Positions 1-7,991 are shown, counted from the stretch's first letter. The stretch: DNA of 64,000 nucleotides from Pseudomonadota bacterium (GCA_023431345.1 JAEYWK010000146.1:13548-77547); one strand, 5' to 3'. Notes: generated by a model not told the origin, from the sequence alone. Made by a program: numbers and translations.

Positions 1-157
1 AGTGCCGAATCGCCCCGTACATGTTGGCGACGTCCGTCAGCGCCACCCCCGGCATCCCCAGCGCCTTCGCCTTGCCGGGTAGGTCCGACAGCTTCACCGC
101 GCTCGTCAGGAACGAGTACTGCGAGTGAACGTGCAAGTGGACGAACTCCGCGGCCAT
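1..157 (-). CDS. dnaE: DNA polymerase III subunit alpha, N-terminal fragment (runs off window)
   Basis: Replicative polymerase catalytic subunit. Only the first 52 codons are in the window; the rest lies to the left. The visible part is the start of the PHP domain: after Met-Ala-Ala-Glu comes FVHLHVHSQYSFL, the usual opening of bacterial DnaE, then a helix ending in LGMPGVALTD. The HxH metal motif is present, but the position usually filled by His after 'TD' is Val (TDVANMYGA), so the PHP metal site is probably incomplete, as in many DnaE1 proteins. The ATG at 155-157 places the conserved segment at the expected distance from the N-terminus. Identity is firm despite the short fragment because this opening is very characteristic. 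Confidence 0.9.
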   Translation of the reverse strand, partial: MAAEFVHLHVHSQYSFLTSAVKLSDLPGKAKALGMPGVALTDVANMYGAIRH

Positions 158-467
158 GGGGCTCCCGGGCTTACCACGGGAACCTGAGGCACCCGCCGAG
201 AGAGAAAGCAGGAAGGGGGGGAGGGTGGAAGCAAACCCCGAGGTTTCGCGCAAAACGCACGAAATTTGCGACCTTCCCTACTGCCACCCTTCCTGTTGAT
301 TCTCTCCGCCCGAAACCGGCCCATCGGCCGTTGAAGCGGGATGCAGGGTCGTACGTCGATCGAGGTGACCGCTTCGCTTGCGCCGCGGCCAAAACTTGGA
401 CTAGCTCACGGATCACGGGATCCGCCCTCGCCGACTGCTTCGGCGAGCTCCCGCCGAGGTACTTCAT
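158..467. other. Divergent intergenic region between dnaE and an OmpA-like lipoprotein gene
   Basis: About 310 bp with no convincing gene; open frames here continue as antisense of the lipoprotein gene and have no family signature. It should hold the promoters of both flanking genes, but I see no clear -35/-10 pair. A perfect 8-bp inverted repeat (CTCGCCGA / TCGGCGAG, 5-nt loop) sits at 427-447, about 20 bp before the plus-strand start. It has no T-run, so a leader hairpin or protein-binding site is more likely than a terminator. A GAGG at 455-458 could be the ribosome binding site. Confidence 0.5.
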
Positions 468-1130
468 ATGCTCCAACGCTCTCGTTTCTTGGCCGTCATG
501 CTGGGTGTGGCGATCGCCGTGCCCGCCGCCGTCGGCTGCCAGGCTTCCGCTTCTTTCAAGGCCGGTGGCGAGGAGGCCAAAGCGCCGCCGCCCCCTCCCC
601 CCCCGCCGCCGCCGGCGACCACCGCAGAGCCGGCGCCCGCGCCCGCGGCCACACCGACCACGACCACGACCGCGACCCCGGCGCCTTCGGCCAGCACCGA
701 CCCCAACGCCAAGCCGGTGTTGAAGAAGGATCGCCTCGAGCTCCCGAGCCAGATCGTGTTCGAGAACGGCAAGGCCATCTTGCTGCCCGAGAGCGAGGCC
801 GCGCTCAATCAGCTCACGCAGTACCTGACCGAGACGCCGCGGGTCACGAAGCTGCGCATCGAAGGGCACACCGACAACGTCGGCTCGCCGGAGGCGAACG
901 AGCTGCTGTCGGGTCAGCGCGCGCTCGCCGTCAAAGCCGCGCTGGTGGCCAAGGGCATCGCGAAGGAGCGGCTGCTCGCGGTGGGGTTCGGTCAGGCCAA
1001 GCCGATCGCGGACAACACGACCGACGAGGGCAAGGCCAAGAACCGCCGCACCGAGTTTCACGTCGCCGAGCTGAGCGGGAAGAAGTATTTGGGGCTCGAT
1101 CCGACGGGTGGCGGTAAAGTCTTCGAGTGA
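468..1130 (+). CDS. OmpA-family peptidoglycan-binding lipoprotein
   Basis: A Pal/OmpA-type lipoprotein that should tie the outer membrane to peptidoglycan. Residues 1-24 form a lipoprotein signal ending in AAVGC (lipid-modified Cys24). A Pro- and Ala-rich linker with a run of about 12 prolines spans roughly 38-85. The C-terminal 110 residues are an OmpA domain with the hallmark RIEGHTDNVG segment, then LSGQRALAV and a final NRRTEF helix. At 220 residues it has the length of a Pal-like protein with a long linker. The stop codon overlaps the next start (GTGA), so it is probably translated together with the cytochrome lipoprotein. No tol genes are nearby, so calling it Pal itself would be too specific. 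Confidence 0.85.
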   Translation: MLQRSRFLAVMLGVAIAVPAAVGCQASASFKAGGEEAKAPPPPPPPPPPATTAEPAPAPAATPTTTTTATPAPSASTDPNAKPVLKKDRLELPSQIVFENGKAILLPESEAALNQLTQYLTETPRVTKLRIEGHTDNVGSPEANELLSGQRALAVKAALVAKGIAKERLLAVGFGQAKPIADNTTDEGKAKNRRTEFHVAELSGKKYLGLDPTGGGKVFE

Positions 1131-1852
1131 TTACGTCTTCGTCTCTGTTTTCGCGCGCCAGCTCCGAGCGGATCTGGCGCGCGCTTGCGTTTTTGGGCGT
1201 CGTCTCGCTGCTCGGCGGCTGCAATGAGCGCCCTGCCGATCTGCGCGAGTGGAAGGTCACCGATCACGATCACACCGAGGGTCCGAGCAGCGGCCAGGTG
1301 CAGGTCGATCCCAACGCCTCGGCGACGCCGGCGGTTCCCGGGTTGGAGGACGTGACCATCGTTGCTTGGCAGCAAAACTGCACGCAGTGCCACGGACAGC
1401 TCGGACGCGGGGATGGCCCGCGCGGCCCGATGGTGAAGGCCACGAACCTGTCCGATCCGGCGTGGCAGGCCACCGCGACGGACGAGCAAATGGCGCGCGT
1501 CATCAAGGAAGGCAAAGGCGCGATGCCGCCCTTCAACCTGCCCGATGGCACGATCGCCAACTTGGTCAAGCTCGTCCGCATGATGAACGCGGCGCGACTC
1601 GGCCCGCCCGGCGCCAGCGCGCCCGCAGCCAGCGGCGCAGGCGGTATGCCAGCAGCCAGCGCGCCCGCAGCCAGCGCCGCTGCCGCAGCCAGCGCCGCTG
1701 CCGCAGCCAGCGCGCCCCACGCCTCAGGTCATGCGCCGCCCACGGCGAGCGGCGCGCGTTCGGCAGCGGCGCCTCCCGCCGCGGCACCTCCCGCCGCGGC
1801 ACCTCCCGCCGCGCCCCAGCCGCCAGCCTCCCCAACCCTGAGCGCGCCCTGA
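1127..1852 (+). CDS. Cytochrome c lipoprotein with Ala/Pro-rich tail
   Basis: A membrane-anchored class I cytochrome c. The signal peptide ends in a lipobox (LLGGC, Cys32). The heme attachment motif CTQCH covers residues 85-89, with the axial Met probably Met133 in KGAMPPF, about 45 residues downstream as expected for this fold. The DGPRGP segment after the heme motif is common in small c-type cytochromes. From about residue 160 the protein is a low-complexity Ala/Ser/Pro tail built from short DNA repeats (about 1610-1850), possibly spanning the periplasm. Start is GTG at 1127, overlapping the preceding stop. The partner oxidoreductase is not visible; electron transfer at the envelope is inferred from the family only. 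Confidence 0.85.
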   Translation: MITSSSLFSRASSERIWRALAFLGVVSLLGGCNERPADLREWKVTDHDHTEGPSSGQVQVDPNASATPAVPGLEDVTIVAWQQNCTQCHGQLGRGDGPRGPMVKATNLSDPAWQATATDEQMARVIKEGKGAMPPFNLPDGTIANLVKLVRMMNAARLGPPGASAPAASGAGGMPAASAPAASAAAAASAAAAASAPHASGHAPPTASGARSAAAPPAAAPPAAAPPAAPQPPASPTLSAP

Positions 1853-1865
1853 GCGCTCGCGGGCC

Positions 1866-2270
1866 GTGAACCCGAAACTCAAACAGGTGCTGGCGCGCGT
1901 GGTGCTCGTGGGCGGGATCGCGCTCGTGGCCTCGGTGGTCGCCAAGGGTGCGCCTCACCCGCAAACATTGGTGGTGCGCTTGGGCGACACGGAAGCTCGG
2001 CGCCTTTCGGGCGTGATCACGCGTGTGGGTGATAGCGAGCCAACAGCAGGATTTTCCCAGGATTTTCCGGGGGGCTCACCGCGCTTCGTGCGGCATCGCT
2101 TCTCCGCGCCTGACGACACCTACATCGTAGTCATCACGCTATCTCCGCCCGCACCCACCGCGCTGACGGACGCTTCCGAGGCGTCGTCGCCGGCCCCCAT
2201 TCCGGCCGAGACAACCTTTGAGCGACAGGTTAGCCTGGTGGGTGGCGAAGTGATCGTCTCGCCGGATTGA
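1866..2270 (+). CDS. Hypothetical membrane-anchored envelope protein
   Basis: A 134-residue protein I do not recognise. It begins with a basic stretch (MNPKLKQVLAR) and one hydrophobic segment (about 11-28) that looks like an uncleaved anchor or signal peptide. The remainder is soluble with a predicted beta-rich middle (TLVVRLGD, YIVVITL). It starts with GTG at 1866, 13 bp after the cytochrome stop, and its stop overlaps the TTG start of the sigma-54 activator, so it belongs to the same transcription unit. A function cannot be assigned from sequence; its position suggests an envelope component under the same control as its neighbours. Confidence 0.7.
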   Translation: MNPKLKQVLARVVLVGGIALVASVVAKGAPHPQTLVVRLGDTEARRLSGVITRVGDSEPTAGFSQDFPGGSPRFVRHRFSAPDDTYIVVITLSPPAPTALTDASEASSPAPIPAETTFERQVSLVGGEVIVSPD

Positions 2271-3655
2271 ATGCTCACGTGACCCAGCCTTCTCCGCACC
2301 CGGATATCGCGACCAGGGCCCAACCGTTGGGAGACGGACTCCCCGAAGAGCTGATGGTGGTCGTCCTCACAGGCGGCGCTCGCGGCAAACGAGTCAAAAT
2401 GGGACAGAGAGTACGCGTCGGCAAAAGCCAGGACAACGACCTGGTGCTGCCCGACGACACCGTATCTCGACACCACTGTGAGCTCGAGCGCACCAAAGGC
2501 GGCATCTTGGTGCGCGACCTCGGCTCCACGAACCACACGCGCGTCGGTCGCACGGCCATCCGTGAGGCGCTGATCGATCCGGGCGCCACGCTCACCGTTG
2601 GCAGCGTCGAGCTCGTCGTGCGCAGTGATCCGAACCGCGCGCAGATTTTGCCCAGTGAGGCGCCGTATTTCGGCGACGTGCTCGGTCCGAGCCTGGCCAT
2701 GCGCAGCATCTTCGGTGTGCTCGAGCGCATCGCGCCAACCGACGCTTCGGTGCTGATAGAAGGAGAAACCGGCACCGGCAAGGACATGCTGGCTCGCGCG
2801 ATTCACCAGCAGAGCCACCGAAAAGAGCAGCCGTTCGTCGTCGTCGACTGCGGCGCGGTCAGCTACAACTTGATCGAGAGCGAGCTGTTCGGCCACGAGC
2901 GCGGCGCGTTCACCGGCGCCGTAGCGACACGCCAAGGCGCCTTCGAGCTCGCCGGCCGCGGCACCGTGTTTCTGGACGAAGTCGGTGAGCTGCCCATCGA
3001 CGTGCAGCCCAAGCTGCTGCGCGTGCTCGAGTCAGGCGAGTTTCGGCGCGTCGGCGGCAACAAGACCTTGCGCGCGGAAGCGCGCATCATCGCCGCCACC
3101 AAGCGCAACCTCAAAGACGAGGTGGAGCGCGGCAAGTTCCGCGAAGATCTGTATTTCCGTCTGTCGGTCGTGCCGATCACGGTGCCGCCGCTGCGCACGC
3201 GTCGCGAGGACGTGCCGGCGCTGGTCGAGCGGTTCCTCGAGGTCGCCAAGAAGCGGGACCCAGCCGCTAGCGTCTCGCTCAGCCGGGAGACGGTGGCGGC
3301 GCTGTCCGCCCACGATTGGCCGGGCAACGTGCGTGAGCTGCGCAACGTGCTCGATCGCGCCATCTACATCGCCACCGCCGGCGGTGACCGCGAGGTGCGC
3401 CTGCTCGACCTGCCCGTCTCCGCCTCGCCGAGCGGCCCCGGTTCGGCCCGCGAGCCCATCAGCGAGTTCTCGGCGACCAAGAGCTACCGCGAGATTCGCA
3501 CCGACTTCGAGGCCGAGTTCGAGCGCCGCTACGTGTCGTGGCTACTCGACCGCCACGCGGGCAACATCTCCGCCGCCGCCCGCGAGGCCAAGATGGACCG
3601 CAAGCACCTCTACGACCTCGCCCGCAAGCACGGCCTCCGCGGCGACCGCGGCTAG
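2267..3655 (+). CDS. FHA-domain sigma-54-dependent transcriptional activator
   Basis: An enhancer-binding protein that drives sigma-54 promoters in response to a phosphothreonine signal. Residues about 30-120 are an FHA domain (RVRVGKSQDNDLVL, SRHHCEL, DLGSTNHT), replacing a receiver. The AAA+ domain follows at about 140-375 with Walker A GETGTGKD, the sigma-54-contacting GAFTGA loop, Walker B TVFLDEVGEL and an R-finger region. The C-terminus is a Fis-type HTH (AAREAKMDRKHLYDL). All motor motifs are intact, so it should be active. The FHA domain implies control by a Ser/Thr kinase. The start may be TTG 2267, overlapping the previous stop, or GTG 2279. This architecture is typical of Myxococcota. 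Confidence 0.93.
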   Translation: MNAHVTQPSPHPDIATRAQPLGDGLPEELMVVVLTGGARGKRVKMGQRVRVGKSQDNDLVLPDDTVSRHHCELERTKGGILVRDLGSTNHTRVGRTAIREALIDPGATLTVGSVELVVRSDPNRAQILPSEAPYFGDVLGPSLAMRSIFGVLERIAPTDASVLIEGETGTGKDMLARAIHQQSHRKEQPFVVVDCGAVSYNLIESELFGHERGAFTGAVATRQGAFELAGRGTVFLDEVGELPIDVQPKLLRVLESGEFRRVGGNKTLRAEARIIAATKRNLKDEVERGKFREDLYFRLSVVPITVPPLRTRREDVPALVERFLEVAKKRDPAASVSLSRETVAALSAHDWPGNVRELRNVLDRAIYIATAGGDREVRLLDLPVSASPSGPGSAREPISEFSATKSYREIRTDFEAEFERRYVSWLLDRHAGNISAAAREAKMDRKHLYDLARKHGLRGDRG

Positions 3656-3662
3656 GCTGCTC

Positions 3663-4901
3663 TCAGAACGTGCCCCGGAAACCCAGGGAGCCGATCAGGC
3701 TCAGGGTATCGTCGGGCTTCACGCCGCCCCAAGTGAACTCGTGGAGCTCGGTCTTCATCAAGTCGAAGCTGAGCGACGACTCGAAGCTCAACAGCACGAA
3801 GGCGAGGCGCTTGTTCGGCTCGCCTTCTTCCTTGAAGACGATGCGGCCCCCCAGCAGGTAGCTCGTCAGCGGTGATAGCTCGCGATCGCCCGTCCAGTAT
3901 TGGCCGCGGGGGCCGTCGGTCGGCTCGCCGCCGGTGTAGTCGTCGCTCCAGAACAGCGCCTCGGTTTGCGTGTAGAAGCGACCGCGCACGAGCAGCCTGA
4001 GCTCGGGCAAGAGGTAACGTTCGGCTTCGACCTCGTAGGTCTGGCCCAAGATGTCCCACGTGTCGCGGTACAAGCGCGCGCCCGCCGTCAGCGCCGTCCC
4101 GATCGGCTTGACGTAGTACTTGCCGCGCAGCGCGGCCGCCATGCGCAAGCGGTTGTCGGGGTGGTTCTCGAGGGCCTGATCGCCGGCGGGAGCGATCACC
4201 ACGGCGCGGTACGGGTTTTCGAGGAAGCCGTGCTGCAGCGAGCCGTACAGCACGAGCTGCGTCGCGAGCACGGGCGTCCAAGCTTGCGTCCAGCTCACCT
4301 GGAAGTTGTCGAGGTCGACCTTGCGTGTCGTCCTCTCGTTCGCCTCCGTGAAGCAGCCATCCGAGCTGTCGAGCGGCGACCTGACCGAGGGCGCGTCGGC
4401 GGCGGCGAAGGCGGTCGTGCACACCCGGTCGAAGCCTCGCCCGTACGCCAGGGAAAGCTCCGTATTCTTCTGAAAAAAATTCGTACCCGCGGCGATCGCG
4501 AAGGCGTTCGAGCGGTAGTCGGCCTCGGTGCCGAACGTGTAGGTCGCGCTCAGGGTGGTGGTCTCGCGCGTGAGGCCAAAGCCGCCGGACACCTGATGAC
4601 GCGTGTCTTTGAAATCGGTGGCGCCGCTCACGATGTCGACGGGGCTCAAGCGACCGCCCTTGAGCGATTCCGTAGCGCCGGAGACGATGTCAGCGTCGTA
4701 GCCCGCGTGCACCTGTAGCCAATCGGTCGGGGCGACTTGCAGCGCGGCGCTCGGGTTGATGACGAGCAAATGGCTCGACCCCGACGGCTCGAACAGCACG
4801 GTGGCGCGCGGCGCGAGCTCCGCGACTTGCGCGCGCCCCCCCTGCGCCGCGAGCAGCGCGCTGAGACCGAGGCTCGTCGCGAGCAGGCGCTTCAATTGCA
4901 A
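3663..4901 (-). CDS. DUF3570-family outer-membrane beta-barrel protein
   Basis: A 412-residue secreted protein with a signal peptide (residues 1-24, cleaved after GGRAQ) followed by alternating aromatic/hydrophobic strands and ending in Phe, as outer-membrane barrels do. It matches my memory of DUF3570: the DIVSGAT segment occurs twice near residues 70-95, and the protein is paired with a DUF4266 lipoprotein. Its start overlaps the DUF4266 stop by 10 bp, so the two are coupled. Transport or assembly substrates of DUF3570 are not established. It is convergent with the sigma-54 activator, only 7 bp apart, with no obvious terminator between them. Confidence 0.8.
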   Translation of the reverse strand: MQLKRLLATSLGLSALLAAQGGRAQVAELAPRATVLFEPSGSSHLLVINPSAALQVAPTDWLQVHAGYDADIVSGATESLKGGRLSPVDIVSGATDFKDTRHQVSGGFGLTRETTTLSATYTFGTEADYRSNAFAIAAGTNFFQKNTELSLAYGRGFDRVCTTAFAAADAPSVRSPLDSSDGCFTEANERTTRKVDLDNFQVSWTQAWTPVLATQLVLYGSLQHGFLENPYRAVVIAPAGDQALENHPDNRLRMAAALRGKYYVKPIGTALTAGARLYRDTWDILGQTYEVEAERYLLPELRLLVRGRFYTQTEALFWSDDYTGGEPTDGPRGQYWTGDRELSPLTSYLLGGRIVFKEEGEPNKRLAFVLLSFESSLSFDLMKTELHEFTWGGVKPDDTLSLIGSLGFRGTF

Positions 4902-5149
4902 CCGCAGCCTCCGCCCTTCACCGAGGTCCCCCCGCTGGAGCCTTCACGGTTCTCGAGCACGCGCTCGCGCGCGGCCCCATCGCCCGGATCGCTGTCGAAC
5001 TGCATCGTCGGATCGGCGAGCACCGCGCGCTGCTCGGGCCGAACCGTCACGCAGCCGGCCGCGCCGAGCCCCAGTGCGGCGAGCAGCAAAGCGATGAGCG
5101 CGCGGCAGGCGCGGCCTCGCTCGAGTCGGCAGATCATCTTCGCCTCCAT
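4892..5149 (-). CDS. DUF4266 small lipoprotein with C-terminal GGGCGCN motif
   Basis: An 85-residue lipoprotein: signal peptide with lipobox GAAGC (Cys33), then the short conserved segment (VRPEQRAVLADPTMQ) typical of DUF4266, and the strictly terminal Gly/Cys motif GGGCGCN. The start ATG at 5147-5149 overlaps the stop of the upstream SH3 protein (ATGA), which supports this start over longer readings. Its constant partner in genomes is the DUF3570 barrel encoded next. The two terminal cysteines are a likely site for metal or disulfide chemistry or a covalent modification, but this is inference. Confidence 0.8.
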   Translation of the reverse strand: MEAKMICRLERGRACRALIALLLAALGLGAAGCVTVRPEQRAVLADPTMQFDSDPGDGAARERVLENREGSSGGTSVKGGGCGCN

Positions 5150-5901
5150 CAGAAGTAGGTCCCGAGCCCAGCCGTGTAGCTCTGGACGTTCTGGTAATCG
5201 TCTTCTTCGAACAGCACCATGTTGGCCGCCTCGAGCCGCAGCGACACGCGGAAGCGCAGGCTGAGCAAGATTCCGCCGCCGGCCCGGGCGTGGAACCATT
5301 TGCGCGCGGGTCGCACGAACTCGTCCTTGGGGCTTTCGTACATGCCACCGCAGCCGATGGTGACGAACGGCGCGATCGCCTTGTCGGGAAGCAAGTTGAG
5401 CGTGCCGGCGCCGCCGTAAATGATGCGCCGGCTGTCGTATTGCAGGGCCAGGCCGACGTACGGCTCGAGCGCGATCGCAGGCGCGATCACCCAGCCCGGA
5501 CGCAGCTCGACGTAGCCGTCGCCGTCGTAGACGCCCGCCATCATCGCGAACCCGGCGTTGGCATCTTGCAAGGCGGGCGGGGCGAAGAAGCCGGGCCGCC
5601 GCGCGGCCTCCGCCGAGTCGTCCGTAGCCGAGACGGGCTCCACCGTGTCGCCGAGCACGTACGCGACGCGCCCATCGGGCAGCGTGACCTGCAGCCAGAA
5701 GCCAGTCGCCTCCCGCGTCGAGATCACGAACGTCTCGCCGCGCGGCGCTCGGTGGATCACGCGGTGCGACACGCCAGGGCCCGCGCGCAGCTCCGCTTCC
5801 GCCACCACCACGCGCGCGTAGGCGTCGTCGTCATCGCTCGCCGCCTGCGCCACGCCCGGCACCCCCCATACACTCACCCCGAGGAGCAGCGCGTACTTCA
5901 T
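5149..5901 (-). CDS. Secreted protein with bacterial SH3 domain and outer-membrane barrel-like C-terminus
   Basis: After a signal peptide (MKYALLLGVSVWGVPGVAQA), residues about 30-85 form a bacterial SH3-type domain (ELRAGPGVSHRVIHRAPRG), usually a cell-wall or ligand-binding module. From about residue 110 to the end the sequence is Gly/aromatic-rich and reads as a small beta barrel ending in GLGTYF. I chose the ATG at 5901 because it overlaps the preceding stop (ATGA) and gives a clean signal peptide; a start 24 bp upstream is also open. It is the second gene of a four-gene minus-strand operon. SH3 plus barrel suggests a link between outer membrane and peptidoglycan. Confidence 0.7.
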   Translation of the reverse strand: MKYALLLGVSVWGVPGVAQAASDDDDAYARVVVAEAELRAGPGVSHRVIHRAPRGETFVISTREATGFWLQVTLPDGRVAYVLGDTVEPVSATDDSAEAARRPGFFAPPALQDANAGFAMMAGVYDGDGYVELRPGWVIAPAIALEPYVGLALQYDSRRIIYGGAGTLNLLPDKAIAPFVTIGCGGMYESPKDEFVRPARKWFHARAGGGILLSLRFRVSLRLEAANMVLFEEDDYQNVQSYTAGLGTYF

Positions 5902-6401
5902 TGGCTTGCAAACTGCGTTGCCCACTGGCGAATGATCTCCGCTTCCGGGCTATTTTCCGCGAATATCCGGCGAGGGTGCTGGGCGTTGCCGATCGGCCGT
6001 TGTAAGAGCGCGGCGAGCTTCGGATCGCGCTTCATCCGTGCCTGCGCCGCGGCGTAGTTCTGCTGCGCGGCGATCGGCGTGGCGGCGCCGGGCTCGAGCG
6101 CGCCCGTCTCGCCGCAGCTGTCGGAGACGCGCGGCATGTAGTCGGTGAGGCGAAACTTCGTCACGCTGAAGTGACAGCCGTTGGCGGGATCGGAGCCAGA
6201 GCCCGACCCGCAGCCCTGCTGAAAGAGCATCGGCTCGACGCGGCAGTAGTAAAACTGATCGTCGAACGTGACGTCTTCCTGCACGAAGTCGGAGCCCGGA
6301 TCGACCGACGTGGGCCAAAGGCCTTGGTCACCGCAGCTCGCCGTGAGCAGCACGAGGCCCGCGAGCGCGGAGCAAGCGAGCAACAAGGGACGACCCAGCA
6401 C
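5898..6401 (-). CDS. Myxobacterial lipoprotein, possible degenerate cytochrome-type protein
   Basis: First gene of the DUF3570/DUF4266 operon. It has a lipoprotein signal (LTASC) and a cysteine-containing segment, YYCRVEPMLFQQGCG...GCHFS, recalling predicted secreted cytochrome-like proteins where 'VEP(I/M)L...C..CH' precedes a heme motif. Here no CxxCH is formed, so heme attachment is doubtful. A final helix (SPEAEIIRQWA) resembles the end of such domains. Start is GTG at 6401, giving a 23-residue signal peptide; an ATG at 6488 would add an unusually long N-terminus. It could be a structural or metal-binding lipoprotein. Confidence 0.65.
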   Translation of the reverse strand: MLGRPLLLACSALAGLVLLTASCGDQGLWPTSVDPGSDFVQEDVTFDDQFYYCRVEPMLFQQGCGSGSGSDPANGCHFSVTKFRLTDYMPRVSDSCGETGALEPGAATPIAAQQNYAAAQARMKRDPKLAALLQRPIGNAQHPRRIFAENSPEAEIIRQWATQFASQ

Positions 6402-6720
6402 CTGGCTGACGCTACCAAAACTCGAAACCCAAAAACTGCTCCGCGTGGACTCGACTTCTGCACGGCGCGCGGGCCGGTCCTCGTGCACGCCGAATCAGGT
6501 GAGCGCGTTGCTCGCAAATACCCACATAAATAACGTCGCGCGTCGATTGGGGCTTGAACGCCCGAGGCCACCTGACTAACTCTTGCCCCGCTTCGTGCCC
6601 TTGTGGCACCTTATCCTACATACACTTACCTCGTTGAATTGGCCTGCCGTGTTGCGCGGCAGGGCTGTCTCGACCCCCAGACCCGCACTGTCACCCAGTG
6701 ACTCGTTGGAGCGCCTGAGC
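6402..6720. promoter_or_regulatory. Divergent intergenic region between two envelope/housekeeping units
   Basis: About 320 bp separating the minus-strand lipoprotein operon from the plus-strand run that starts at 6721. It must contain at least two promoters. The stretch around 6600-6640 is the most AT-rich of this neighbourhood, as expected for promoter DNA, but I cannot find a convincing hexamer pair on either strand. A TGGCAC at about 6605 lacks the GC part of a sigma-54 site. Confidence 0.4.
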
Positions 6721-6888
6721 ATGAAGCTTTCCCCGTGGTACCTCGCAGCATCGATTCCCGTGGCTCTCTTGGCCGGCGGCCAATTCGGAGCCCAAATCGC
6801 CGTCCTCGGGGTCACCATCGGTATCTTCCTCGGCACCTTGGCGCTCGGGCGACCGCAAGCCGGCGCAGCCACCACCACGCAACACTGA
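6721..6888 (+). CDS. Small hydrophobic membrane protein (55 aa)
   Basis: A short gene, supported by strong G/C preference at third codon positions and an ATG preceded by GGAGCG. The product has a basic start (MKLSPWYL) and two short hydrophobic stretches separated by GGQFG, ending in a polar tail rich in Ala and Thr. It is probably an inner-membrane microprotein. I recognise no family. It precedes the RelA/SpoT-like gene by 44 bp and may share its transcript. Confidence 0.5.
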   Translation: MKLSPWYLAASIPVALLAGGQFGAQIAVLGVTIGIFLGTLALGRPQAGAATTTQH

Positions 6889-6932
6889 CGGCTACTGACC
6901 GCGAACTGCCGCGCTCAGTCGCATCTCGGCCT

Positions 6933-7991
6933 TTGCCCCACCCTCCCCGGCTCAAGCGGCTCGAAGAGCTGTCGCTTCACGACGTGGAGGCGCTCAGGCT
7001 CATCCTGGCCGGCACGTCGGTCATCGACTGGCACCGACTGAACCTGGTCGACGAGGCAGAGGCGCGGCGATTCATCGAAAATCATGAGCTTCGGCCGGAC
7101 GAGCCGAAGGACCGCGCCTTCATCGAGCACGTGAAGCGCGAAGCCGTCAGTTACCTGCGGCGCCATTTCGCCTTCGCGATCCCCAAGCCGGTCGAAGACG
7201 CGACGGTCGAGCAGCTCCTGATGCTCGCGTCGAGCAAGGGTCACCGTCAGGTCTGCGCCTGCACGATCTTGAAGGTCGTGCAGATCATCAACCACATGGC
7301 GGGGCGTGAGCTGCTCTTCCGCCTGCCGGTCTCCGATCGCGACCTCTTCCACCTCGTGGAAGAGAAGGTGTACCGCGTCGTCGGAACCATGCTGAGCGAG
7401 GGCTTCCCGATCACCGAGTTCGTGGGTGGCCGCAAGAACCTCGACTCTACCTATACGAAGCTGCTGTCGAAGCCGGAGGCCACGGCCGCCGCGCTCTACG
7501 ACAAGCTGCGCTTTCGCATCGTGACCCGCACGCCCGACCACGTGCTGCCGGTGTTGAACTACCTGACGGAGCAGCTCTTCCCGTTCAACTACGTGGTGCC
7601 CAAGCAGAGCACGAACTCGATCTTCGATTTTCGTAGCTATTGCCTGAGCAATCCGGCGCTCGCCGCGCTCGTGCCCCAATTCCAGGGCGAGCAAGACGGC
7701 CCTCTGCCGAGCGACAATCGCTTCAGCGCCCCCAATTATCGCGTCATTCAGTACGTGACCGACGTGCCGGTGCGGGTGCCGCCCCACCTGATGGAGTTCG
7801 CCCCCGCCGGCTCCGAGAACCTCGGTCCTATCGTGTACATGCTGTGCGAGTTTCAGGTGCTCGACGCCGAAAGCGAGGCGCACAACGAGACGGGCGACGC
7901 GAGCCACGACGCGTACAAGCACCGCCAGCGCGAAGCGGTCTTCCGGCGCCTGCGTCTCGGCGCTCGCGACCCCAACAAGAAGCCCGAATAG
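6933..7991 (+). CDS. TIGR04552-like protein with RelA/SpoT synthetase-like motifs
   Basis: A 352-residue soluble protein. From memory it belongs to a family named only TIGR04552 in Myxococcota. Reading it against (p)ppGpp synthetases, the ordered motifs are there: GRKNLDSTYTKLLSK (Arg167-Lys176, cf. GRxKSxxSxxxK, ATP site), YDKLRFRIV (Asp190, cf. DxxGxRI, Mg2+), NYVVPKQSTNS (cf. YIxxPKxNGYxSLH) and EFQVLDAES..NETGDASHDAYK (Glu306, cf. ExQIRT...AExGxAxHxxYK). The acceptor-guanosine Tyr and the His of NGYxSLH are missing, so the second substrate may differ. Start is uncertain: TTG 6933 is used; an ATG at 6735 would overlap the small gene and add a non-coding-looking stretch. Activity is inference. 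Confidence 0.7.
   Translation: MPHPPRLKRLEELSLHDVEALRLILAGTSVIDWHRLNLVDEAEARRFIENHELRPDEPKDRAFIEHVKREAVSYLRRHFAFAIPKPVEDATVEQLLMLASSKGHRQVCACTILKVVQIINHMAGRELLFRLPVSDRDLFHLVEEKVYRVVGTMLSEGFPITEFVGGRKNLDSTYTKLLSKPEATAAALYDKLRFRIVTRTPDHVLPVLNYLTEQLFPFNYVVPKQSTNSIFDFRSYCLSNPALAALVPQFQGEQDGPLPSDNRFSAPNYRVIQYVTDVPVRVPPHLMEFAPAGSENLGPIVYMLCEFQVLDAESEAHNETGDASHDAYKHRQREAVFRRLRLGARDPNKKPE

Noticed and set aside
2120..2935. Minus-strand frame across the start of the sigma-54 activator gene
   Set aside because: It spans two coupled plus-strand genes and shows only the low-complexity pattern of an antisense shadow.
6600..6640. Possible sigma-54 promoter (TGGCAC) before the 6721 gene
   Set aside because: The essential GC of the -12 element is not at the required spacing.
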